Shown here: positions 7,923-17,085 of the stretch, piece by piece
How positions within the stretch are numbered: the stretch's first letter is position 1
Layout of the letters: the number at the start of each line of letters is the position of its first letter
Assembly (NCBI RefSeq): GCF_003970695.1
Contig: NZ_CP034570.1
Coordinates: 3,472,001 to 3,536,000, forward strand
DNA from: Maribacter sp. MJ134
GTDB lineage: Bacteria > Bacteroidota > Bacteroidia > Flavobacteriales > Flavobacteriaceae
DNA length: 64,000 bases
Direction: 5' to 3'
Notes under the pieces: model-generated
What the model was told of the DNA's origin: nothing
Databases searched by the model: none
The model's input: the letters and a program-made list of their open reading frames with translations, nothing else
Translations under genes and position numbers: made by a program

Positions 7923-9991
7923 AGTGTATAGTTCAGTTTTAAACTTCCATAATAATTTCTATCGTTTCCAGGATAGAAGTAGCGGGGTTTCCTGCCTCCG
8001 AAACTGCTGGCGTTAATGAGAACGGACTGTGCATAAGTAGTATTGAGGATATTGTTTATACCAAAATCTAGACCAAGTAATAGTTTTTGAAGTATGGTTG
8101 TTTTGAATCCAATACGGGTATTTAGCACTGAAAAAGAATCGCTGAATAGGGTTTCTTCGTCACGAAGCGATATTCTATCCACAAATTGATAGGTGGTATT
8201 CCAATACAAACCGTTTCCAAAATTAGTCTGTAACCCAGAAACGATACGATGTTTTGGTACTCCGGTCAATTGGTTTCCGGAAAAATCTTCGTCACCGTCA
8301 ACAAAATCTATAAAGGAGTGATCGCTAAAAGTATAACTCACAAAAGGCGTGGCACTTATTTTTTCCGAAAGCGACAGCCTATAGCTGATGTCTAGGTCTA
8401 ACCCTTGATGTTGGGTCTTGCCTGCATTTCTACCTATGAACTGGTCATCTCCAACACGCTCGGCAACTAGTAGGTTGTTTATACGCATGTGGTATAGCGC
8501 GGCCTCCATTGTAAACGAACCATTGTTCTTTCGTAATCCAAGTTCGTAATTGGTACCGGTTTCTTGCTTAATATCGGGATTTATTAGTCCATCCGGGGTT
8601 AAGGTTTCTTCTAAACTCGGATTAGAGAAACCTCGGCTTAGATTTGCGAAGAGTTCAACGTCATTTCTTAGCAAATAGGTAAGGTCTAGACTGGGTAGTA
8701 ACAAGGCGTTAAAATTCCTTTCGGCACTTTTATTAAGTGCGCCAGTATTAAATAAGTCCCTGAAGTTATAGTTGGTCTTGTTTATGTTGATGCCCAATTG
8801 CGCAGTAAAGTTTTGAGAAATAGGACCGGTGACGGTGGCAAAACCGTTGAATTGCCTACGAAATTCTTTATTGTCAGCTATTCTATCACCCTGTAAACTG
8901 CCGTTTCCGTTATTGTCTTCATATAAATTTTCAAAAGTTCCCCACGTGAATTCATCTTTGTACAATTCGCCTCCAAAAGTATACTGTAAATTAGGTCGAT
9001 TTATGCCAAGAGCTCCGGAGAATAGTGTGCGGAAGCCATATCCATTGGTATATTCGTCCAGAATATTAAAGGGTCTGGGTTCATAATGGTCTAGATAGGT
9101 GTAAAATAGACTAGTGGTGTTTTGGAGTTTAGCATTGTGTTTATATGTATGGGAAAGTCCGATAAGCGTATAGTTATTACTTTCGAAACCTTGGGCGGAT
9201 CTCCAAGTAAATGCAGCCTGTGTTGGATCCTCGTCAAAAGCGGATTGACTAATGGAACTAGCTATCTGGGCGGTATAATCAATATGGTTCACTAAAAGAC
9301 CTAATTCACTTTTAGAACTTAATCTGAAATTTGAGTTCAATAGAATACCATCTCGCTCAAATCTATTGTTTTCGCGATACCCATCAATTTCCATGTGTCC
9401 ATATTGTAGTGTTAGGTGAAAGTTCTCATCCGAGTGTACAAAACCTAAACTGTTTTTGAGAAGTCCGTAGGAGCCAATGGTAGTGTTATTGGTAAATTTT
9501 GTAGGCTGATTTCTTATTTTTTTGGTATTCAAGACAATTGCGCCACCAAGATTTGTCCCAAATCCTGTTGCTTTGGGACCTTTTATGATTTCCATTGAAG
9601 TTAGATTTTCCAAATCAAAAGCTTCTATGGTAGAAAATCCTGTTCCATTGGTGACAGGTATGTTGTTGTAGTACAAGCGTAGTTTGTCCGTGCCAAAAGG
9701 GGTACGCGCGCCAACCCCACGAATGGTAATTCTATTGGTGTTTAAAGCACCGGATAAGGCATACACACCAGAAACTTGATTAATGGAGTTCACAAGATCT
9801 ACAGGACTATAATTCTGAAAGACTTTGGCTCCGATTATTTTAGAAGGTACTATACCAATACTATTTTTAGCCGTTAGAGTATCGATCAGTACTACTTCGT
9901 TCAATACGGTAATACTATCTCTTTTCTGGGGGTCTTGACTTATACCAAGGACGTTGAGAAAAAGAAAAAAGAGTATACAGATATGCTTCAT
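7919..9991 (-). CDS. TonB-dependent outer membrane receptor
   Basis: 690 residues: a signal peptide (about 1-18), a TonB-box/plug region (VNSINQVSGVYALSGALNTN, RITIRGVGARTPFG, MEIIKGPKATGFGTNLGGAI) and a 22-strand-type beta-barrel ending in an aromatic/hydrophobic C-terminal strand (NYYGSLKLNYTL). It imports a scarce nutrient, perhaps an iron complex, across the outer membrane using TonB-ExbBD energy; the substrate cannot be read from sequence. It lacks the N-terminal carboxypeptidase-like domain seen in the second receptor at 24311. It follows a small barrel protein by 29 bases, so the two are probably one transcript. Its last bases overlap the nuclease gene. Confidence 0.93.
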   Translation of the reverse strand: MKHICILFFLFLNVLGISQDPQKRDSITVLNEVVLIDTLTAKNSIGIVPSKIIGAKVFQNYSPVDLVNSINQVSGVYALSGALNTNRITIRGVGARTPFGTDKLRLYYNNIPVTNGTGFSTIEAFDLENLTSMEIIKGPKATGFGTNLGGAIVLNTKKIRNQPTKFTNNTTIGSYGLLKNSLGFVHSDENFHLTLQYGHMEIDGYRENNRFERDGILLNSNFRLSSKSELGLLVNHIDYTAQIASSISQSAFDEDPTQAAFTWRSAQGFESNNYTLIGLSHTYKHNAKLQNTTSLFYTYLDHYEPRPFNILDEYTNGYGFRTLFSGALGINRPNLQYTFGGELYKDEFTWGTFENLYEDNNGNGSLQGDRIADNKEFRRQFNGFATVTGPISQNFTAQLGININKTNYNFRDLFNTGALNKSAERNFNALLLPSLDLTYLLRNDVELFANLSRGFSNPSLEETLTPDGLINPDIKQETGTNYELGLRKNNGSFTMEAALYHMRINNLLVAERVGDDQFIGRNAGKTQHQGLDLDISYRLSLSEKISATPFVSYTFSDHSFIDFVDGDEDFSGNQLTGVPKHRIVSGLQTNFGNGLYWNTTYQFVDRISLRDEETLFSDSFSVLNTRIGFKTTILQKLLLGLDFGINNILNTTYAQSVLINASSFGGRKPRYFYPGNDRNYYGSLKLNYTL

Positions 9992-10020
9992 GTAAAAAGT
10001 TGAAGCTTCAAAAATAGGAT

Positions 10021-10551
10021 TTAAAATCGAAACCCTATGGACAGTCCTGCCCTGTACATGAATGAATTTTGAAAATCTTCAGGGTTAATGTTTCTTCCTA
10101 GTCCACCATTTATTTCCAGGGTAAAACGCTCGCTTCGCGTTGCCCATTTGGTTCCTAGCCCAAGACCTAAAGCCAAGGTTCCAAAATCATTATTGCGGCT
10201 TCCAAGAGTTTCGGTTAGGTCCTCATTTTCGCCAGTATAGTAGAGGCCAAAAGCTTCTGCGAAAAAACCACTCCTGGGATTGTACCCAAAGTAAGCACGG
10301 AGGTTGGGACCAATTCCAAAATTACCGTTATAATCTGTGGCATCACTATTAAAATATAGTGTTCCGCCAACGCTCGTATCCTCGTTCAAATAATATTCAT
10401 AGGAACCCTCTACGGTGGTAGTAGCTAAAAAGTGACCGATATTGAATTTTACTTCATGATTGTTGGAAAAAGCAGGATAGGCCTGCCCTAACAATGAATT
10501 AGATGTTACAAAGAGTACGGAGATAAGAAGTATATTTTTCATTGCTTTCAT
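10021..10551 (-). CDS. Small outer membrane beta-barrel protein
   Basis: 176 residues with a cleavable signal peptide (cleavage near SLLGQA, about residue 23). The mature part alternates hydrophobic and polar residues with Gly/aromatic turns (EVKFNIGHFL, EGSYEYYL, FGIGPNLRAYFGY) and ends in FRF, the C-terminal phenylalanine signature of BAM-inserted barrels. It looks like an eight-stranded porin-like family; no specific function is apparent. It is the first gene of a likely two-gene minus-strand unit with the TonB receptor, and is divergent from xth with a 120-base gap. Confidence 0.8.
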   Translation of the reverse strand: MKAMKNILLISVLFVTSNSLLGQAYPAFSNNHEVKFNIGHFLATTTVEGSYEYYLNEDTSVGGTLYFNSDATDYNGNFGIGPNLRAYFGYNPRSGFFAEAFGLYYTGENEDLTETLGSRNNDFGTLALGLGLGTKWATRSERFTLEINGGLGRNINPEDFQNSFMYRAGLSIGFRF

Positions 10552-10671
10552 TTAGAAATTACGATTTGTTAGAAGCAAATGGCATTCCAAAGCTGCGAAG
10601 TTAGAATTTTAATACTATCTAAAAAGGGTTATTGCCATTGGCTTTTTCTATTTTTGAATCAAATTTAATTT

Positions 10672-11433
10672 ATGAAAATTGTATCGTACAATGTTAACGG
10701 TATCCGAGCGGCTTTGAAAAAAGGGTTCATAGAATGGTTGCAATCGGTAAACCCTGATGTCGTTTGTCTACAAGAAATCAAGGCACAAGAAGATCAATTG
10801 GACCTCACTGTTTTTGAAGATGCGGGCTATACCTATAATTATTGGTACAGTGCGCAGAAGAAGGGTTATAGTGGGGTTGCTATTCTTTCAAAAACGGAGC
10901 CAGACCATATTGAGTTTGGCACAGGTATTGAAACTATGGACTTCGAAGGAAGAAATCTAAGGGCAGATTTCGGGGATATTTCGATTATGAGTATGTATCT
11001 ACCGTCTGGCACTAATATGGATAGACTCGATTTTAAGCTGAATTACATGGCGGAAATTCAAGAATATTTCAATGAATTGCGAAAAGAAAATCCAAATCTT
11101 ATTGTTCTTGGAGATTATAATATATGCCACGAGGCCATCGATATTCATAACCCTGTAGGGCTTAAAAACGTATCCGGGTTTTTACCGGTAGAACGAGAGT
11201 GGATCGGTAATCTGATAGCAAGCGGTTTCATAGACAGCTTCCGTCATTTCAATAAGGAACCTGACAATTACACGTGGTGGAGTTATAGAGCTAATGCAAG
11301 AAACAACAATAAGGGTTGGCGCCTGGATTATGCTATGGTTGCGGAACCTTTAAGGGACAGATTAAAGCGTTCTGTAATACTATCAGAAGCTAAACATAGC
11401 GATCACTGTCCTATTTTGGTCGAGGTAGAATAA
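10672..11433 (+). CDS. xth: Exodeoxyribonuclease III / AP endonuclease
   Basis: 253 residues, the usual length for this Mg-dependent endonuclease/exonuclease/phosphatase fold. Visible motifs: N-terminal MKIVSYNVNGIRAALKKG, the metal-binding LQEIKAQ, IMSMYLPSGT, LGDYNICHEAIDIHNP with the catalytic Asp/Asn pair, WWSYRANARNNNKGWRLDY and the terminal SDHCPI with the catalytic histidine. It cuts abasic sites and removes 3' blocks in base excision repair. A TATTTTTG box lies at 10649-10656. The next gene begins eight bases after the stop and may be co-transcribed. Confidence 0.96.
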   Translation: MKIVSYNVNGIRAALKKGFIEWLQSVNPDVVCLQEIKAQEDQLDLTVFEDAGYTYNYWYSAQKKGYSGVAILSKTEPDHIEFGTGIETMDFEGRNLRADFGDISIMSMYLPSGTNMDRLDFKLNYMAEIQEYFNELRKENPNLIVLGDYNICHEAIDIHNPVGLKNVSGFLPVEREWIGNLIASGFIDSFRHFNKEPDNYTWWSYRANARNNNKGWRLDYAMVAEPLRDRLKRSVILSEAKHSDHCPILVEVE

Positions 11434-11441
11434 CATCTTTT

Positions 11442-13022
11442 ATGCTTAAGAACAGACTTCCTTTACTTTTTGCTTTTCCACTATCAATTTTAATTTGGTT
11501 GTCTGGAAATGAGGTTAAAGAGGAGTATTTGTCTGTTGTTGATACTGTTGTTATCGATACCGTAGAGGTACAAGATAAAGGAGCAACTTTGGCAGCTATG
11601 TATTGCGCTACTTGTCATACATTACCTAAGCCAGAATCATTGGATAAAAGAACTTGGGAAAATAGTGTCCTACCCAATATGGGCCTGCGTTTAGGTCTTA
11701 AAATAGATGGGAAAAACTGGGATGATACCATGAGCAAAGTGGAAGCCGATATCGTTAGAAGCTTGAAGATATACCCCGAGTATCCATTAATTTCCAAACA
11801 GGATTGGGCGTTGGTAAAACAGTACTACCTCAATAACGCACCAGAAGAGCTGCCTGCTCAAACCAGAGAAAAGGATATAAGTAACACCGTCTTTCCGTTT
11901 AGTGCCCAGAGTATCAGTATTGGAGATTCTAAGTTACCCCAAGTAAGTTTACTTCGTTTTGATCCAAACACTTCAGAACTTTATATCGGAGATTTTCAGA
12001 GTCTAATCGCAATTGATACCAGAGGAAACATTACCAATACATGGGATTTGGAGAGTCCGGCATCCGATATTAAATTCGTAGAATTCAAGGAACCATTGCT
12101 CCTTACCTTGGGCAAGCTTTCACCATCTGATCAAGCCTTAGGTAAATTGTTGCGGTTAGATACGAATGTGAGTTCTGGTAAAAACGATATTTTACTGTCC
12201 AGTTTAAAACGGCCTGTGAATTTTCAGGTGGAGGATCTGAACGATGATGGGTTAAAGGATTTAATTTTGTGCAGTTTTGGCCACTATGCCGGGAAACTTT
12301 CTTGGTTAGATAATTTTGATACTTCAAAAGAGCATGTTCTAAATACTCTGCCGGGAACAAGAAAAGTAGAGATTTCCGATTTTAATGGGGATGGCAGACC
12401 TGATATCATGGCTCTTATGACCCAAGCCAGGGAGCAAATAACAATTTACTATAATCAGGGGAACAACACTTTTGAAGAAAAGAATGTGTTAAGTTTTGAT
12501 GCCGTAAATGGCACTAGTTATTTTGAGTTGGCAGATTTTAATGGAGATGGTTATCAAGATATCTTGGTAACGAACGGGGATAATCGAGACTATTCCCCAA
12601 TAGATAAACCCTATCACGGAATACGGATTTATTTAAATGACGGTAACGCTATGTTTAAAGAGTCTTTTTTCTACCCCATGTACGATTGTGGCAAGGCAAT
12701 GACCCGCGATTTTGATGGCGATGGTGACCTTGATATTATTGGAGCGGCGCTGTATTCGGAATACACGGACAAACGAAACGCAAAGGAAAGCGTTGTTTAT
12801 CTGGAAAATAAAGGAGGATTGAATTTTGCCCCATCCTATATGGAAGTGCCTATTCATGGCAATTGGCTAACCATGGAAGTAGGGGATTTTAACAAGGACG
12901 CTAAACTAGATGTTATGTTGGGAACTTACATTTACAATATTCCTGAAATGATTTCCATTACCATGAATACCGGGACAAACACTTTTCCACAGGTATTGCT
13001 TTTGACCAATCTATCCAAGTAA
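11442..13022 (+). CDS. Exported cytochrome c-type / FG-GAP (VCBS) repeat protein
   Basis: 526 residues with a hydrophobic N-terminal signal. Residues about 50-110 hold a haem c site, CATCH (C55, C58, H59), in a small cytochrome-like domain with a downstream methionine candidate (LPNMGLRLG). The rest is a beta-propeller with five FG-GAP-type calcium loops: DLNDDGLKD, DFNGDGRPD, DFNGDGYQD, DFDGDGDLD and DFNKDAKLD. The protein is probably periplasmic or surface exposed. This join of one haem with a propeller is seen in Bacteroidota and Planctomycetota; its partner and substrate are unknown. It follows xth by eight bases but has no evident functional link with it. Confidence 0.82.
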   Translation: MLKNRLPLLFAFPLSILIWLSGNEVKEEYLSVVDTVVIDTVEVQDKGATLAAMYCATCHTLPKPESLDKRTWENSVLPNMGLRLGLKIDGKNWDDTMSKVEADIVRSLKIYPEYPLISKQDWALVKQYYLNNAPEELPAQTREKDISNTVFPFSAQSISIGDSKLPQVSLLRFDPNTSELYIGDFQSLIAIDTRGNITNTWDLESPASDIKFVEFKEPLLLTLGKLSPSDQALGKLLRLDTNVSSGKNDILLSSLKRPVNFQVEDLNDDGLKDLILCSFGHYAGKLSWLDNFDTSKEHVLNTLPGTRKVEISDFNGDGRPDIMALMTQAREQITIYYNQGNNTFEEKNVLSFDAVNGTSYFELADFNGDGYQDILVTNGDNRDYSPIDKPYHGIRIYLNDGNAMFKESFFYPMYDCGKAMTRDFDGDGDLDIIGAALYSEYTDKRNAKESVVYLENKGGLNFAPSYMEVPIHGNWLTMEVGDFNKDAKLDVMLGTYIYNIPEMISITMNTGTNTFPQVLLLTNLSK

Positions 13023-13114
13023 ACTTTAAGAATAAGTTAGAATTTGACTACAGTCCCGTTTAAGGATATTTTATTTACTAATTTTGCAAACTTAAAGGGA
13101 CAATCCGCATTTAT

Positions 13115-14155
13115 ATGAAGTACACCACGCTGCCACATACTGATATTGAAGTAAGTAAAATTTGTCTGGGCACTATGACCTGGGGTAAGCAAAATACAGA
13201 GGAAGAAGGTCATGAGCAAATGGATTATGCTTTGGACCAAGGGGTAAATTTTTTTGATACGGCAGAGTTATATCCGGTACCTGCAGAAGCTGAAAGATAT
13301 GGACACACGGAGAAAATAATAGGAAGTTGGTTTAAGAAAAATGGGAACAGAGATAAGGTGGTGTTGGCCTCTAAAATTGCCGGTAATGGCGATTACACCA
13401 AGTTTATCCGATCTACTGGTTTTTCTAGGGCATCTATTATAGAGGCGGTGGAGGGTAGTCTGGAAAGACTTCAAACAGATTATATTGATTTGTATCAATT
13501 ACACTGGCCAGAACGCAATACTAATTATTTTGGAAAGAGAGGGTACGAGCATGAGATTACCGACTATTGGGAAGACAATTTCCATCAGGTTCTAGAAACC
13601 CTGCGAGATTTGATACGCGAAGGAAAAATTAGGCATGTAGGCATATCCAATGAGACACCTTGGGGAACTATGCGTTATCTAGAGGAGAGTAAAGTGCATG
13701 CCACCTTACCAAGAACCATAACCATACAAAACCCATATAATTTATTGAATAGGCTTTTTGAAGTTGGACTTGCTGAGGTCTCCATGCGCGAAAAAATAGG
13801 CCTGTTAGCGTATTCTCCACTAGGCTTTGGCGCATTGAGCGGAAAATATTTAGGAGGAAGAATGCCAGAAGGTTCTAGAGTATCGTTATTTCCTAGATTT
13901 GACCGCTATAATGGGGAGATAGCCACTAAAGCTACACAAAAATACTACGAATTGGCACAGGCGAACGATTTATCGCTTGCTCAGATGGCTCTTGCCTTTG
14001 TAAATACTAGACCTTTTGTGACCAGTAATATTATAGGTGCAACTTCAATAAAACAGCTGGCTGAAAATATAGCGAGTATTGATGTCTCATTATCGGAGGA
14101 TATCCTAAAAGGCATAGAGTCGGTTCATAATAGTATACCTAATCCTGCGCCATAA
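13115..14155 (+). CDS. Aldo/keto reductase (Tas-like)
   Basis: 346 residues with the AKR TIM-barrel tetrad: Asp and Tyr in FFDTAELYP, Lys in VVLASKIAG and His in DLYQLHWPE. The NADP-binding end is visible in NIIGATSIKQLAENI. The insert IGSWFKKNGNRDKVVLASKIAGNG resembles the Tas/YajO subgroup, which reduces aldehydes and ketones with NADPH. The in vivo substrate is not evident. A TAATTTTG box lies at 13079-13086, 28 bases before the ATG. A 35-codon membrane ORF begins two bases after the stop. Confidence 0.92.
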   Translation: MKYTTLPHTDIEVSKICLGTMTWGKQNTEEEGHEQMDYALDQGVNFFDTAELYPVPAEAERYGHTEKIIGSWFKKNGNRDKVVLASKIAGNGDYTKFIRSTGFSRASIIEAVEGSLERLQTDYIDLYQLHWPERNTNYFGKRGYEHEITDYWEDNFHQVLETLRDLIREGKIRHVGISNETPWGTMRYLEESKVHATLPRTITIQNPYNLLNRLFEVGLAEVSMREKIGLLAYSPLGFGALSGKYLGGRMPEGSRVSLFPRFDRYNGEIATKATQKYYELAQANDLSLAQMALAFVNTRPFVTSNIIGATSIKQLAENIASIDVSLSEDILKGIESVHNSIPNPAP

Positions 14156-14156
14156 G

Positions 14157-14264
14157 ATGATAGCGATGTTCAATTTAAAAGTAGGTTTCGGTCAAATTGT
14201 TCTTATTGTTGCCGTAATTATTATCATTCTTGTAATGGCAAGGATAATGAGAGATAAGCGTTAA
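14157..14264 (+). CDS. 35-residue single-pass membrane peptide (possible)
   Basis: A 36-codon frame starts two bases after the aldo/keto reductase stop. The peptide has a short N-terminal part (MIAMFNLKVGFGQ), one strongly hydrophobic helix (IVLIVAVIIIILVMA) and a basic tail (RIMRDKR), as expected for a small inner membrane protein with a cytoplasmic positive end. The layout slightly resembles the helix of TatA proteins, but it lacks their amphipathic helix, so I do not claim homology. The stop overlaps the convergent radA stop by four bases. Its placement suggests co-translation with the reductase. A second ATG at codon 4 could be the real start. Confidence 0.5.
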   Translation: MIAMFNLKVGFGQIVLIVAVIIIILVMARIMRDKR

Positions 14265-15622
14265 TCGAATAAGCCTCTGACAACATCTTCGATTTTTGAG
14301 GCTAACAACACTTTTATCTTGGTATTCTTAAGTCCTATCTTATTGTTTTTGGATACAATAATCGTAGTGTAGCCCAATTTTTCTGCTTCGAGAATTCTTT
14401 GTTCTACTCGTTGTACGGGTCTTATTTCCCCAGCGAGGCCAACCTCTGCGGCAAAACAAATTCCTTTTTCTATGGGGATGTCCTCATTACTGGATAAGAT
14501 TGCTGCAATAACGGCCAAATCAATAGCTGGATCATCAACAGAAATACCACCGGTTATATTCAGGAATACATCTTTAGCCCCTAGTTTAAAGCCAGCACGC
14601 TTTTCTAATACTGCTAACAACATATTCAATCGCTTTGCATTATAACCCGTAGTAGAACGTTGCGGTGTGCCATATACGGCGGTGCTCACTAAAGCTTGGA
14701 TTTCTACAAGTAGGGGTCGCATTCCCTCTACGGTAGATGCAATCGCAGTACCACTAAGGCCGTCCTCGTTTTTAGAGATGAGTACCTCGGAAGGATTGTT
14801 CACCTCGCGTAATCCATTACCCTGCATTTCATATATTCCCAACTCGGCGGTAGAACCGAACCTATTTTTTAAAGATCTCAGAATTCTGTAAACATAATTA
14901 CGGTCACCCTCGAACTGAAGCACCGTGTCTACCATGTGTTCTAGAATTTTTGGGCCAGCAATGGAACCATCTTTTGTAATATGACCAATTAAGATTACCG
15001 GAGTATTGGTTTCTTTAGCAAATTTGATAAGCTCTGCTGTACATTCCCTTATCTGAGAGATGCTTCCGGCGGCGGACTCAATATAATCGGAATGTAAGGT
15101 CTGTATAGAATCTATAACTACAATATCTGGCTCTGTAGCTTCAATCTGTTTGAATATATTTTGAGTTTTGGTCTCCGTTAGTATAAAACAAGTTTCACTA
15201 TTTGGAAATATGCGGTCTGCACGCATACGTATTTGCTTTTGACTTTCTTCCCCGGACACGTATAAGGTTTTATAGGGTAATTTAAGTGCTATTTGAAGAA
15301 GCAGGGTGCTTTTTCCTACCCCGGGCTCTCCGCCCAAAAGCACCAGGGCTCCTGGGACTAACCCTCCGCCTAGAACGCGGTTAAATTCAAGGTCAAACGT
15401 ATTTAACCGAAGTTCTTTCTCTGTACTTATTTCATTAACAAGAAGTGGTTTGGAAACTCTTCTAGCTTGGTTTTCGGGTGTTTTCCAACTTGTTTTTTCC
15501 TCCTTTTGAACAACTTCTTCTACCACGGTGTTCCATTCTTTACACGCGGAACATTGTCCCACCCATTTTGCGTATTGTGTTCCGCAATTCTGACAAAAAA
15601 ATGCAGTTTTTGTTTTAGCCAT
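14261..15622 (-). CDS. radA: DNA repair protein RadA/Sms
   Basis: 453 residues. It has an N-terminal C4 zinc finger (C10, C13, C24, C27: CQNCGTQ...GQCSAC), a RecA-like ATPase with Walker A GGEPGVGKS near 97-105 and IVVIDSIQTL, the RadA-specific KNRFGST motif, and a C-terminal Lon-type fold (GTPQRSTTGYNAKRLNMLLAVLEKRAG, seen in part as YNAKRLNMLLAVLEKRAG). RadA is a hexameric helicase that drives branch migration in recombination. It is the last gene of a minus-strand run that starts with panC. Confidence 0.97.
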   Translation of the reverse strand: MAKTKTAFFCQNCGTQYAKWVGQCSACKEWNTVVEEVVQKEEKTSWKTPENQARRVSKPLLVNEISTEKELRLNTFDLEFNRVLGGGLVPGALVLLGGEPGVGKSTLLLQIALKLPYKTLYVSGEESQKQIRMRADRIFPNSETCFILTETKTQNIFKQIEATEPDIVVIDSIQTLHSDYIESAAGSISQIRECTAELIKFAKETNTPVILIGHITKDGSIAGPKILEHMVDTVLQFEGDRNYVYRILRSLKNRFGSTAELGIYEMQGNGLREVNNPSEVLISKNEDGLSGTAIASTVEGMRPLLVEIQALVSTAVYGTPQRSTTGYNAKRLNMLLAVLEKRAGFKLGAKDVFLNITGGISVDDPAIDLAVIAAILSSNEDIPIEKGICFAAEVGLAGEIRPVQRVEQRILEAEKLGYTTIIVSKNNKIGLKNTKIKVLLASKIEDVVRGLFD

Positions 15623-15697
15623 TCTCTAGCAGGTACTATTTGTGCTAAAGGTAACAAGAAGTTTGAAAATGATAAGGTAATTTTTACGGATACGGAG

Positions 15698-15868
15698 CTA
15701 TTTATCCTTGTACTTTTGCTTACTGAATTCCGTAAAAGCGATAAAAAAGGAAGCCCAGGCCATTAGTAAGGCTAGACCGTTGTATACGAGATTAAACTCG
15801 CCCTTTAATCCAAAATAGGTAAATAATATACCTGATATTATAAAGTATTTGGAGTCTATTTTTATCAT
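15698..15868 (-). CDS. 56-residue membrane protein, two predicted helices
   Basis: A 57-codon frame starting at ATG 15868 fills most of the 294-base gap between the esterase-like gene and radA, on the same strand. The product has two hydrophobic stretches (YFIISGILFTYFGL and LALLMAWASFFIAF) separated by a short polar turn (KGEFNLVYNG) and ends in a basic tail (SKQKYKDK). It looks like a genuine small inner membrane protein, given its hairpin topology and operon position. I recognise no family. Nothing else is visible in this gap. Confidence 0.6.
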   Translation of the reverse strand: MIKIDSKYFIISGILFTYFGLKGEFNLVYNGLALLMAWASFFIAFTEFSKQKYKDK

Positions 15869-15916
15869 TGCTAGTAGGTATTAAAATGGTTGGGATTTGG
15901 GTTCCGTATGGTAGGG

Positions 15917-17059
15917 CTAAAAACCAAAATCGGCTTTTAGGGCATCCATTTTTTCAAGAGCCATTTCTTTGGTCAAAAAATCTATTTCTTCCATCTGAAA
16001 GGCTTTTTCAAAAGTTTTCAAAGCTTTTTTAGGCTCTCCTAACTGCTCGTAATATTCACCTTCAAAATAGAAGCCAAGCATTGTTTCCGGATATTGCTGC
16101 TTACAGAGGTCGGATAAAGGTTTTAATGATTCAAAATCTTCTTTTTTTCTAGATGCTGCATAGATAGCCATAATATCATTCAGTTCTACTGGTTTACTAA
16201 AACCAAAAAGGTCTTCAATGCCTTTGTATTTATTTTCGAGGTAGTCAAAAACAGGATCTTCAGACGTCAATATTTGTGTTTTATATTCTTTAGGGCTTAT
16301 GGGTTTAAACATTCCAAAAATGTTATCAAAAGCTTTCCCTATACCATACGTTGCTACGGATATGTGGTCGGCGCTCTTATATTCGTCAAAGAAATAATGT
16401 AAACTTTCCTTTTCAATAGCTTTAAGGGCCGTATTCATCTCCAGCACGGCAGCAGTTCCTTTATTTTTTTCTCCTTCTACGATCAGTTGGTAAAATATTT
16501 GCTTATCAAATGCTCCTAATCTACTCGCGACCCTAGTTCCCATTTCTGGTGCTAATGTCGGGGATATACTCACGTATGCATTAAAAAGGGAATTGTCCTT
16601 AAACAACCAATAGTTTTGAAAATTAGCGGTTATATCATAGCCTACGATCATTTTAAAAGGCGCAGTGCTGAAATTAAGGTCTAGATAAGGTATTAGCTCC
16701 ATTCCCAAGAATTCGAAGAATTTCTTTCCCTTCTCGCTTGGTAATCCACTATCTGGCTCAAAGGCGCAGTCTTCATACCTTAAATCATCTTTGCTTTGGT
16801 TTATTCCAACGATAATACTTTCTGGCATACCATGGAATCTACTATAGAACTTTGAGGTGGCGACCACCTGATCAAAAAGATAGTTGCCGTCTAAAACAAT
16901 AATTAAAGGGTATTTTTTGGTGTCATCTAGATTTTCCGGAAAATAGTATTGCACATCCCTTCTTTCCTGAAGTTTGAAAGATTCAAAGATTTCTTGTTTT
17001 ACCTGTGCGTTGGCTAAAAACCCTACGGATAGCATCAAAAGAAGAAAAATACGCTGCAT
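15917..17059 (-). CDS. Esterase-like alpha/beta hydrolase lacking the nucleophile serine
   Basis: 380 residues: a signal peptide (cleavage near ANAQV, residue 18-20), a putative-esterase (EstD/Fes-like, PF00756-type) domain to about residue 270 with YPLIIVLDGNYLFD and SIIVGINQSKD, and a C-terminal helical stretch of TPR character (PETMLGFYFEGEYYEQLGEP, KALKTFEKAFQ). The nucleophile elbow, normally G-x-S-x-G, reads GYDIT (140-144), so Asp142 stands where serine is expected. The protein is probably periplasmic and may be a non-catalytic binder, or may use another mechanism. It lies 26 bases after the flippase-like gene and is likely in the panC-radA transcript. Confidence 0.8.
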   Translation of the reverse strand: MQRIFLLLMLSVGFLANAQVKQEIFESFKLQERRDVQYYFPENLDDTKKYPLIIVLDGNYLFDQVVATSKFYSRFHGMPESIIVGINQSKDDLRYEDCAFEPDSGLPSEKGKKFFEFLGMELIPYLDLNFSTAPFKMIVGYDITANFQNYWLFKDNSLFNAYVSISPTLAPEMGTRVASRLGAFDKQIFYQLIVEGEKNKGTAAVLEMNTALKAIEKESLHYFFDEYKSADHISVATYGIGKAFDNIFGMFKPISPKEYKTQILTSEDPVFDYLENKYKGIEDLFGFSKPVELNDIMAIYAASRKKEDFESLKPLSDLCKQQYPETMLGFYFEGEYYEQLGEPKKALKTFEKAFQMEEIDFLTKEMALEKMDALKADFGF

Positions 17060-17085
17060 ATACTATATTTTGGCAGCAACCATTG

